Shown here in pieces: positions 27,213-53,701 of a stretch of 64,000 bases of DNA. Location of the stretch: positions 6,299,003-6,363,002 of the forward strand of contig OX030965.1 in the NCBI GenBank assembly GCA_943735955.1. The letters run 5' to 3'. Numbering within the stretch: position 1 is the stretch's first letter; every line of letters begins with the position of its first letter. The notes under the pieces are model-generated. The model worked only from the letters and a program-made list of their open reading frames with translations, had not been told where the DNA came from and searched no databases. Source of the DNA: Piscicola geometra. Its lineage: Eukaryota; Annelida; Clitellata; Hirudinida; Piscicolidae. Position numbers and translations under genes: made by a program.

Positions 27213-28754
27213 ATTCTATTTTAAAAGGGTCTTTTTTAATGTTTGAAGCTTGTTAACACGAATTTAGACTACGTCAATACAAATTGTTATGAAATATGTA
27301 CTCATTCATTATTTCTACTCTTTAACTCAGTTCAGCCCTATTAGCAAAATCATTGTCTTTTTTCGATTCATTTATTAAAAGTACATAAATAATAATTTGG
27401 CTGACTCAATTTATTGTTACCTTCAATTTAATGCCTTTAAATTTAAATGTTAAAAACTGAATAACTTTTAACTAATAAAAAACTTTTTGTCGCTTTTAAA
27501 TCCAAGTAATGGCATGAAAACAGCAATACGATAACCTAAAACGGTTATTAATACCTGAACCTTTGTGGATCAAACGACCAGAGTCTGCACAATAACTACT
27601 TAAGCCTTCTGACACCGCATTGAAATAACCAATAAACACCATGATGGACACCGGGATCTTTAGTGGCCGGCTTCTTGTGGGAGCTCTTTTAAAAGCACAG
27701 CAACCAAAATATTAAACTTTTTATACAAATTAGTAATAAAGATTTGATATGAAAAAGAAGACTATAAATTATTATTTTTTTAAATATATTTTAATTGACA
27801 GGTTTATATATTTTTTTCTTTAAATCTTTTTATTTGAGATTTGCATATTTAGTATTTTTTAAATGTTTATTAAATCTAAAACCTTACCACTTGATTTAAA
27901 GTATTAACTTCATTGACTTTAAAACATTTTTTCCTATTTTTCTTATTAACCCTCATTCATTGAATTAATGGATCATCAATTGTCTTCATTTAATTGTATT
28001 ATTGTTTTTTATGCTAATTTTTTGTGCTGTTTTCATTTTTGTCTGTGTTTTATGAGTTTTTCCTTTGTTTCAGAAATGTTGGACATTTTTTAGGCTTATT
28101 TAGTCTATCCAAGTTTTTTTATTAAATAACTTTTTTTTTGCTGCCTTTGTGAGTTTTTACATATTCATAAAATATATATTTTAATATACATTTATCTTTT
28201 TAACTTTCAAACTTTTAATAATTAATTCTTTTTTTTTAATTTTTCTCAACAAAACTTTTCAGTATGTATTTAAAAAAGCATTTTACATCATTCCTTTTCA
28301 GAACTCTTTCATCACTCTCTCCTCCATCAATCATTCTCCATTCATCATGTCTGACTCTCTTGTTTGCACGTCAACAACTTTAAATCAACAAAATGTACAA
28401 AAATTAAAAATAAATAAAACGAAAAATAAATATTTAAAAAATAAAAACTTTAAATCAAATGAATATGAAAATTGTTAAATAGCTTTACAATTAACTAAGC
28501 AGGAAAGTTTCAAAATCAAATACTTCATCACAAAAGCATAAAAATAAAAAGTTTTTTCATAAAAAATAAATTTTTGCAACTACTGATCAACTTTTTTTCA
28601 ACTTTTGAACAAATAAACAAACGAAAAACTGTTTTTGAATGTGAAAAGTGCTGTATTTATACTCCTTATAACAATATGAGGCATTTTATGCTTCGAATGA
28701 TTGTTTCAATAAAAATAAAAGGGTGTTTATGACTCGTATTAAAAATAGAAAACC

Positions 28755-28995
28755 TGATGATGGTGATGATGATGATGATGAGAATGATGGTGGTGGTGGT
28801 GGTGGTGATGATGTGATGATGATGATTCTGGTGGTGGTAGTGGTGATGATAATGATGATAAAAGGGTGATGGGATGATGATGAGGTTTTGATGGTTGAAA
28901 TGAAAGGTTGACGAGAAGTGGTTGAAAAGTAGAGATGATGAGGATGATGATGAAAGTTATAAGTAGAGATGATGATGATGAAGGTGGTGATGATT
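28755..28995. repeat. GAT/GGT-rich compound repeat
   Basis: Runs of GATGAT, GGTGGTGGT and GATGAGGAT. Confidence 0.85.
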
Positions 28996-30357
28996 AAAGA
29001 TGTGAATAAACAATTAGGAAAAACTTAAAGGCGACGATGACTTGTTTGAAAAAGAGCAGAAAAAGATGATAAAAACGATGATGATGATAAAAAAACATTG
29101 ATGAAAATAATATAAAAAATAAATAATTCAACTTTAAAAAAAAATATTTTTGTTGTTTCTAATGTTCAAGTGAAGATTTGACAAATGGTTGAATCAAATT
29201 ATTCTTTAGAAAAACACGAATTCGTCGAGAACAATCGATTCGCTTATTTGAATAAAAATAGATAATAAAATAGTAATGGATGATAATTGTTTAGATAAAA
29301 AGAGTAATCAATGAAAAAGAAAATGTTTAATAACCAGTAAAAAAGACACTAATATCAAAATAAAAACGAGAATCAGAGAAAATCTTTTATTCAATTTTAT
29401 TTCAAGTCAATTAAAAAAATTCACAAATTCTTTTATTTAAAACTAATTAACCTTTTTTTACATTTTTAGTAAGGTTGGTTATAATAGTGATGATAATGAA
29501 GGTGTTGAAGATGGAATGGGGATGAGAAAAGGGTAGTGATGAATGTGGTAAATTAATAAGCAGAAGAAAAAAAAGCAAGACAAACATATATTTTATAACT
29601 ATCTTTTAACTATTTCTCGGTCGATTGGCGTATTTTGACACCCTTAAAATCCAACAAATCGTCTGCCCAGAAGACAGATTAACCGAGATTAATGAGTTTT
29701 AAAATCATAAATAAAAACCTATTAATCAAAGTTGAATAATTGAATGAAAATGATATTTTACTTTTTCAAAATATGTTTTAAATATTTGAAAATTTTATAC
29801 GTTTAGAAACTTACCAAAAGTAATGACAAATAAATATTCCTTTTCATGCTTCATAGCAATAATCTCAAATAATGACAACATTCAAAGACTTAGTGCCAAT
29901 TACACGTCATTTAAAGCCATGGTTTCACAAACCATAAAAAAGGATTCATTGGCTTAGTCTTAGGTGACTACTACTGGATGTAGGATAAAAAGCCTCTCGG
30001 AGAAAAAGCCTTCGGATAAAATACCTTCTACAAAAAGCCTCCCGGAAAAAAAACCTCTTGAAGAAAAAGTCTCTCGGAGAAAAAGCCTCTTTGTTAATGT
30101 TTTAGTATAAATAAAACGGACTTTTTTTTTCAAAAACGGATTTTTTTATAAATTCGTATCACAATTTTAAATAAATAAAACAAACTATATTTTTTTAAAT
30201 TACATAATTAAAACGAACTATAATTATAACTTTAACGGACTTTATTTTTTTAATAGATTTGTTTCACAATTTTAAATAAATAAAACGGACTATATTTTTA
30301 AAAAATACATAATTAAAACGAACTTTAATTTATCAAATACAATAAAAATTATTGGTA

Positions 30358-30638
30358 AACGGATAAAAAGTCTTCAGAATAAAAAGTTTTCAGGATAAAA
30401 AGTCTTCAAGATAAAAAGTCTTCAGGATAAAAAGTCTTCAGGATAAAAAGTCTTCAGGATAAAAAGTCTTCAGGATAAAAAGTCTTCAGGATAAAAAGTT
30501 TTCAGGATAAAAAGTCTTCAGGATAAAAAGTCTTCAGAATAAAAAGTCTTCAGAGTTAAAAGTTTTCAGAATAAAAAGTCTTCAGGATAAAAAGTCTTCA
30601 GGATAAAAAGTCTTTAGGATAAAAAGTTTTCAGAAAAA
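30358..30638. repeat. Left inner array of GGATAAAAAGTCTTCA
   Basis: About 17 tandem copies of the 16-bp unit GGATAAAAAGTCTTCA, with a few variants (TTTTCA, AGAATAA). It forms the inner part of the left arm of the foldback element. Confidence 0.95.
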
Positions 30639-30659
30639 AAACCTTCAAAAAATTAAATT

Positions 30660-30970
30660 TTAAGGAAAAATACGTGATTAATACGTGATCCTTAAAACTT
30701 AAAGAATAAAATGTGATACTTTTATCTAATTTTTGCTATAAATTTTTCGTTCAATCTCGAAATAGCCTTTGAATAAATTTTACTTGGCTGTTGTTGTTTC
30801 GTCACTTTAACCATAAGGAAATAATGTTTAAGGAAGAATACGTGATCCTTAAAACTAAAAGATTGAAATTTTATACTTTTATCTAACGTTTGCTCAATTT
30901 TTTTTTCATTCTGGAAATAGCATTTGAATAATTTTGACTGGGTTGTTGATTCCTCAATTTAATCATTAAG
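30660..30970. repeat. Imperfect internal direct repeat in the element's centre
   Basis: Two related segments, about 30662-30800 and 30830-30968. Both contain TACGTGATCCTTAAAACT, then TATCTAA..TTTGCT and a GAAATAGC..TTTGAATAA block. No open frame of note. Confidence 0.75.
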
Positions 30971-31032
30971 TTTTTTGCTGGTTCTCGATCGTAATTATTT
31001 TTTCTTGAAAATAAATTTTTGAAGATTTTTTC

Positions 31033-31625
31033 TCTGAAGAGTTTTATCCTGAAGACCTTTTATCCTGAAGACCTTTTATCCTGAAGACTTTTTATCCTGA
31101 AGACTTTTTATCCTGAAGACTTTTTATCCTGAAGACTTTTTATTCTGAAGACTTTTTATCCTGAAGACTTTTTATCCTGAAGGCTTTTTATTCCGAAGAC
31201 TTTTTTTTCCGAAGACTTTTTATCCTGAAGACTTTTTATCCTGAAGACTTTTATCCTGAAGACTTTTTATCCTGAAGACTTTTTATCCTGAAGACTTTTT
31301 ATCCTGAAGACTTTTTATCCTGAAGGCTTTTTATTCCGAAGACTTTTTTTTCTGAAGACTTTTTATCCTGAAGACTTTTATCCTGAAGACTTTTTATCCT
31401 GAAGACTTTTTATCCTGAAGACTTTTTATTCTGAAGACTTTTTATTCTGAAGACTTTTTATCCTGAAGACTTTTTATCCTGAAGGCTTTTTATTCCGAAG
31501 ACTTTTTTTTCTGAAGACTTTTTATCCTGAAGACTTTTATCCTGAAGACTTTTTATCCTGAAGACTTTTTATCCTGAAGACTTTTTATCCTGAAGACTTT
31601 TTATCCTAAAGACTTTTTATCCGTT
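31033..31625. repeat. Right inner array of TGAAGACTTTTTATCC
   Basis: About 36 tandem copies of the reverse complement of the left-array unit, including a higher-order repeat marked by GGCTTTTTATTCCGAAG variants near 31180, 31325 and 31480. Confidence 0.95.
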
Positions 31626-32273
31626 TACCAATAATTTGTATTGTATTTGATAAATCGTTTTAGGTATGTATTTTTAAAAAATATAGTCCGTTTTATTTGT
31701 TCAAAATTGTGAAACGAATCTACAAAAAAATCCGTTTTTTATATAAAAAGTCCGTTTTATTTATACTAAAATAACAACAAGGAGGCTTTTTCTCCGAGAG
31801 GCTTTTTCTCCAAGAGGTTTTTTTTCCGGGAGGCTTTTTGTAGAAGGTATTTTATCCGAAGGCTTTTTCTCCGAGAGGCTTTTTGTCCGTTCCCCACTAC
31901 TACTAGGGATAACAGGCATTTAGGCTTTCACATTTAGACCTCAATTTGCAAAATAATTTTATTTAAAAAAACTATTTGGCGATCTTTTTGTAATAATACT
32001 TTTATTTACTTTTTGTTTTACTGGATTTAATTTTATTTACTAGAATTGAATTTAGTGTAAGCTTTTTGGTTTTATTTAATTTTATTTGAATAGGTTAATT
32101 TTAATTTGATTTCGTTTAATTAAACTGATTTTGGAATCAGTTATAATGCGTTTAATTTCATTTCAATGCAATGTTTCCTTATTTTTAGAATGCAAGTTTC
32201 AAAAAAAACTTCAAAACTTTTTTTAAACTATCAAACTCTTTAGCAGATTAACCAAAGAAAAGCTTCTGGGAAA

Positions 32274-48406
<16,133 letters not shown>

Positions 48407-48483
48407 CTCAAATAACGGACCAAAAACTAATTAACACACCAGCTTCGGATTATTCATTTATAATTGTTTTTGAGTCATTAATC

Positions 48484-48489
48484 AATAAA
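48484..48489 (+). promoter_or_regulatory. Candidate poly(A) signal for the adhesion gene
   Basis: AATAAA about 80 bp after the stop at 48404-48406. A second AATAAA lies near 48687. Confidence 0.45.
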
Positions 48490-50415
48490 TAACAGTTTTG
48501 TGTCATAATGGAACCATGAATTACGATTTCTTATCTGCTGTCTTATCGTGGTTCAAAGCTTGTGACATTTTTATATTTTCAAAAAGTTTTTGTTTTCCTA
48601 TATTTTTTGACTTTTAACGTTTAACGTTTTAACGTTTAAGTGTGAAAATATGCATTTTGTACCTCTTCAAACACCCTTCCAATCTCAATAAAGAACCATT
48701 TCTAGGGAGGCAAAAACACCAGAAGATAATATACTAAAAATGATTCAATTTTAAAAAACATTTTATGCACAAAATTAATACAAATAACATGTAAAGAATA
48801 AAAACTATAAAAAAAACTGAAGCTTTGACTTTACTAAATTGTCGCATGTGAGCGTGTTGTTTTCATTGTATATATTTTTTAACAATCAAAGAATTGAGTA
48901 AACATATTTATTTGTATATAAAGAGTGTGCCTTGATGCAATTAGGATGTATATCGATTAAGAATGATTTTTCATTGATTTTCATATTGCCTCTTATTACC
49001 AGTGTATTGTGATTTAAGTTCGTATTTCTGCGTTGTTTTCAGTCAATAAAAGAATTCAACTTGTTTTTAAATGAAATGAAGGAAAAATACTCTATTGAAG
49101 TATTTGAATTAAAAAAACTATAAATACTTAAACTTTAAACATTAAAAAAAATTCTTAAAAGAATATATTCATTTTTGGATGAAAACATTTTAAGCAGTCT
49201 GAAAATACAAGAAAAGCGTTATTTTAATTTCTTTGCAGACAGAAAACAAAACTTTAGTCTGTACAATGATTTTTTTAAAGAAACAGCAAACCTTACTAAT
49301 GCATTTTTCTCAAACTTCCATTCACTATGACAATGCTGTGTGTGCAAGATTGAGAAGAGAGTTTCAATGAAATAGGGAAAAAATTATAAAAATAATATTA
49401 TTATAAACATGAGTATGAAAATAATAGTTTTAAGGTTCCAAGATTTTAAAAATAATTATGTGAAAAAGAACTTATCTTTAAACAATTATCTAGTTAAATA
49501 ATAACTCAACTACTTTTAACAAACGAACCTGCGAGCATGAGATATATAAACTGAATAATAAACTGGACGCTGTATTCTAATTTATAATTTTTTTCATTTT
49601 AAGTGATTGCCAGCTGGGTATATATATTTTGTATCACAATTTTTATGATTTTTCAAACCAATATCATTAGAAGCCAATTTGTATAGACAAATCAATTATT
49701 TGACTTTGATCTTCCTAGGGAAACCTCAATTGTTTCTCAAATTTCTATCTGTTCACTGTAGGTAAAATAATTATGTTTAAACTTTTTAAATTACAAATTA
49801 TTTTTTCTGAAGATTAAGTTAGAATGTTTATATTTTTATCAGAAAATATGCCATCTTTTAAAGAACACTTAGGTCATTTTCAGAATTGACAATTGAACCA
49901 CTTTTGGACTTTCTTTGTCTTTTCAAGTACACCACTTGACTTTACTGTGAATTCTATTCAAATCACACCTCGAAAGCCTTTTTCTATTACTTTTTATTTT
50001 TATGAATCGAAAATTCTTATCAAAATTGATTAAAAAGAAGAGCTAAATTGATAAAGAAGGTTAAACCATATCAAAATAAGCCAGATAATTTCTTTTATTT
50101 CTTGGATAGAATTAGTTACGATAAGAAGAGTTCTACTTTAAATGCCTATAAATAAGCTTCTAAGCAAGGACTGAATTGCTTAAATAAATCATTTTACTAA
50201 TTATATTTAAATTTTAAACAATTTATTGAATCTTGATATTTTAAATGATTCATTGTTTTCAAAAAAAACTTTTATTTTAAGTTTTACTTGATTATTTTAA
50301 GACTTCGAAACTGTTAAACTCTCTTCCAAAATAGGATTTTTTTTAGATATCATAAATATTTTATCAAATATTAAAACTATCTACTCTCGTAAATTGAAAT
50401 TCAATAAATTCAATC
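48490..50415. other. AT-rich intergenic spacer
   Basis: Two kilobases of AT-rich DNA between the adhesion gene and the SoxD gene. No long tandem repeat, coding frame or RNA gene was recognised. The SoxD promoter presumably lies here. Confidence 0.5.
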
Positions 50416-52718
50416 ATGACTAATGAAGCATTCAGTGAGGAAAGTATTTTCATTTCCACTAAGAAAAGTCTCAATGAGGAGTGTAAAGTTAAAACAAGCA
50501 CTTCAACAATCTCTTCTTCCAAAGTGAAAGATACACATAACAATACAAAATTAATCGAAGACAATTATTATGATCTTATAAAAAACAACTTCCAGCAATT
50601 CAACTTATTTAACACTTCAAACCTTGGTATCTCGGATTCAAAATATCCAAAAACCAAATTTTCCTGCGATCCTTTAATCGCAAATTATAGTCTTTTTCCC
50701 CTTATCACCAAACTTCCGTCTTATTCTCATTTCATCGATTCGGACATTCTCTTTGAGGCTTCACAAAAAGAGAATTATGAAGGCAAGAAGTCACAACAAA
50801 ATCTCAGAAACGATAGGAATCTTTTTCCTCAATACGAAACAGTTTTTCCTTTCACAAACAACGAAATGCTTTCATACACTTCATCTCATTCAAATTCTAA
50901 CTTAAACATTAACGAAACGATAGAGAGTGTTTCAGAAAAATGTATTCAAACGTGGAAAAAAGATGAAAAACAAAAGAAACTGAAACAATTAATTGATTAT
51001 CTTCATGAAATGTATGCAGAGATGACTGAAAAAGATGATGCTGGAGTAGTTAATAGAGAATGTGGTATAAAGAATTGTAGATGTGGATATAGTTTGGAAA
51101 CTAGTACAAGCTTGAGTTTGGGAAAAGAGTGTATTAATATCAACCCAAACAATTTTCCATTAGATCTTACAATCAACGAAAAAGTATTTTTTAAATATTT
51201 TTTTAATAGTTTTTATAGTTGTATTCCTATTTTAATTTTATACAGATTTTTGATAGAATCACACCTTGCATTCAATATTCAATTTTTCAGAATCTGAGTC
51301 AGATGCAAAGAAAAGCGACAAAGTGTTTTACTGAAAACATGGAATACTCTTCCAGCAATGAAAGTTGGTAAACGTGGCATCAATACTTTAATTAGATTGG
51401 ATGATATAAAATTATTTTTTAAAATATTTCATTATATCATTAGAAATTTTTTATATATTTTATTTTAACCCTTATATCAAAGCATTCAAATACTACTAAA
51501 TATAAAAATATCAATTTATTTTAATGAAAATAAAAATGAAAAACCTATTTAAGTGAACCAATTTTTCAGCATTAGTAGAAAAAGTTTCTTCTGATGATGA
51601 AAATTTCAATACTTCAATGAAAAAATCTGATCAAAAAACGCCACACGTCAAAAGACCTCTAAACGCATTCATGGTTTGGGCAAATGAAGAACGAATGAAA
51701 GTTTTGAATAGTTACCCAGCACTTCATAACTCTGAGATAAGCAAGATTTTAGGTGAATTTATATTTATTTTCATTTGAATATGTAAAAATTATTCACTTT
51801 TTATAATTTTTATTACCTAGTTCGAATTTAAAAGTTTTATAAAACATCTAAATATATATATATTTTTTTTTTCTTTTTTTTTATACTTCTCAAAGGCTTC
51901 AAATGGAACAAAATGACTCGAGAAGAAAAACAGCCTTATTTCAAAAAGCAAATGGAGTTGGGCAGACTTCATATGGAGAAATATCCAGAATACAAATTTA
52001 GGCTGGTGATACTATTTAAAAATAATTCTGTATAATTTCTATCCCAAACTTATTGATTTAAATTGCGGTTTTACTTTATTTTATTTATATTTTCTATGAA
52101 AAAAAAATTATTATTACTATTATTTTATCCAGACCAAAGCCGTCCAAGGTTTATAAAGTAGATGGAAAATGGTTGAAAAAAAGAGAATTCAAGATGCAAA
52201 AGAAATTTAAAAATGGTTGGTATTGTTGCTATTTGTGTTTTTTGCTACTGAAGTTATTGATAGTGTTGCTGGTGCTCATGTTACAGATGTTAAACTGTGA
52301 ATATATATTTTTTTTATTCTTAATTTTTATTTGAGACTTCATTGAAGCAGTATCGTTATTTCTCCCCTTTCTTTTTGATGATGTCTTGAAACGGAGTTTC
52401 TTCATCAATTTAGTTAATTTTCTTTAAAATTTCTTTTTTCCATATAAACTGAGTAAGCCTTAAATAATTTTCTCAACAGACATTTCCAAGAAGTCTGTCA
52501 CACATGATGAAAAGTTCGAATCTTCCTTGAAAAGCTCGACACCTTCTATTAATTTCTTCCCGTTCTCACAACCTGGAAGCATTATTAGCACTAACAACGA
52601 CAATATGACCTCTGAGAGACGTCTATTCAACGGAGTCAGCGAAGTAACACTGTCTTATAACACTGGTTCTTTCATAGAAGGAAACTATCTTCCTATCAAT
52701 CCTAAATTCAAATATTAG
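50416..52718 (+). CDS. SoxD: SoxD-type HMG-box transcription factor
   Basis: Exons: 50416-51183, 51291-51363, 51570-51752, 51896-52005, 52140-52215 (or from 52133) and 52480-52718, about 482 residues. Sox factors bind the DNA minor groove through one HMG box and bend DNA. The box is clear: [45 protein letters not shown] and [17 protein letters not shown]-like and LEKQPYY-like segments, and a following VDGK block ([16 protein letters not shown]), are typical of the SoxD group (Sox5/6/13). The N-terminal part is Ser/Asn-rich with one possibly helical segment ([19 protein letters not shown]). I do not see the leucine zipper and Q-box usual in SoxD. Introns are short (107-264 bp), unlike the neighbouring genes. 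The exon 4/5 junction is ambiguous. Confidence 0.85.
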
Positions 52719-52906
52719 CAGCCACGACAAGATTTTAAAATCGCTTTAGAAAGAAAAAGTTTATTATTCTTAAAATATTTTGTACTTTTATTAAACTTTG
52801 CTATCTTACAATTAGAATCACTCATCAACGAAGATATTATACATATCTGAGATTTTTATTTCCAATTAGTTATTCGACATATCTTTTTCTTTAACGATAG
52901 ATTTTT

Positions 52907-52912
52907 AATAAA
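52907..52912 (+). promoter_or_regulatory. Candidate poly(A) signal for SoxD
   Basis: AATAAA about 190 bp after the stop at 52716-52718; position is the only support. Confidence 0.35.
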
Positions 52913-53701
52913 CTTGAGAATTACACTTTCAAAAACATTTTATTAATATTTTTGTTCTAATAGATTTTTTACAATATTTTTTCAACAATAAAATATTTTA
53001 AATGACCTTTAGAAAAAAATTTGAAATGTTTGAAATTTAAACATTTTTGACAGTTAACTTTTGAAAAAGCCTTTTTTTAATAAATATTTATTGAAAATTT
53101 TTAAATTTTATTTAAAAAGATGCAACATCTTAAGTGAATTAAGTTTAGTTTCTAACTAATTCATTTTAAAAAACTGCCAAATGCTTTTTTATTTCTTTTT
53201 ATCTAAGAGGCTCCAATGCATTCTAGATGTATTTAATAAAAATTCATTTTGATTTTCGAACATTTCAACAAAGCTTTCACTGAATAAAGAAATACAATCT
53301 AGGAAAGAACATAGCTAAAACATTCTGAGTTATGAATGAAAACAAGCTTTTAACGAAAAGTTTACATAACAATGTTCCTGGTTAGTCATGCCTTGGGGCG
53401 TGTTTGTTAATATGCATTAAAGTTTTCTGTTTTTATGTTTTTTGTTTGTTTTTTATGTTTTCATGTGTGGATTGAGATAGGTTTAAAAAGTTAAAAGTTT
53501 TAAAAGGGTTTCATGTATTAGGTTGTATGTTGATATACATTGAAAAAATTTTAACATTTTAATAAAAAATGAATATATAAACATATGGGGAAAAAATCAA
53601 CCTATATTAATATAATTCAGATAGTTTAATAATTTCGTTTTTAACTTTGAATAATAATTCATTAATAATTCATTAAAACTATTTCATCAACTGAGAACTT
53701 T
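52913..53701. other. Spacer between convergent genes
   Basis: AT-rich DNA between the 3' ends of SoxD (+) and the repeat protein gene (-). Nothing else recognised. Confidence 0.5.

Larger units (their letters stand above)
20940..29960. other. Repeat-rich intergenic region, no assigned gene
   Basis: AT-rich sequence with CA (22635-22695), GGAT-type (23540-23700), ATTT (24665-24700), 17-bp (24995-25150) and GAT/GGT (27135-27210, 28750-29000) tandem repeats. A non-repetitive, GC-richer patch occurs at about 27520-27690. Upstream exons of the minus-strand gene ending at 20833 could be here but were not recognised. Confidence 0.5.
29967..31904. mobile_element. Foldback-type inverted-repeat element with 9-bp flanking direct repeats
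   Basis: Two long arms are reverse complements of each other. The outer blocks (29976-30110 and about 31770-31895) share AAAAAGCCTCTCGGAGAAAA-type units in the same order. The next blocks share an AAATAAAACGGACTATAT segment, and the inner arms are tandem arrays. A centre of about 390 bp separates them. The 9-mer ACTACTACT flanks both ends (29967-29975 and 31896-31904), and the distance from it to the shared AAAAAGCC is the same on each side, as expected for a target-site duplication. Long inverted arms built of tandem repeats plus 9-bp duplications are known for Drosophila FB elements and for MULE-type transposons. No transposase frame is present, so it would be non-autonomous. The duplication is low-complexity, hence some doubt. 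Confidence 0.8.

Noticed and set aside
30358..31625. CRISPR-like array
   Set aside because: Units are contiguous 16-bp tandem repeats without spacers, in an animal genome, arranged as inverted arms of a mobile element.
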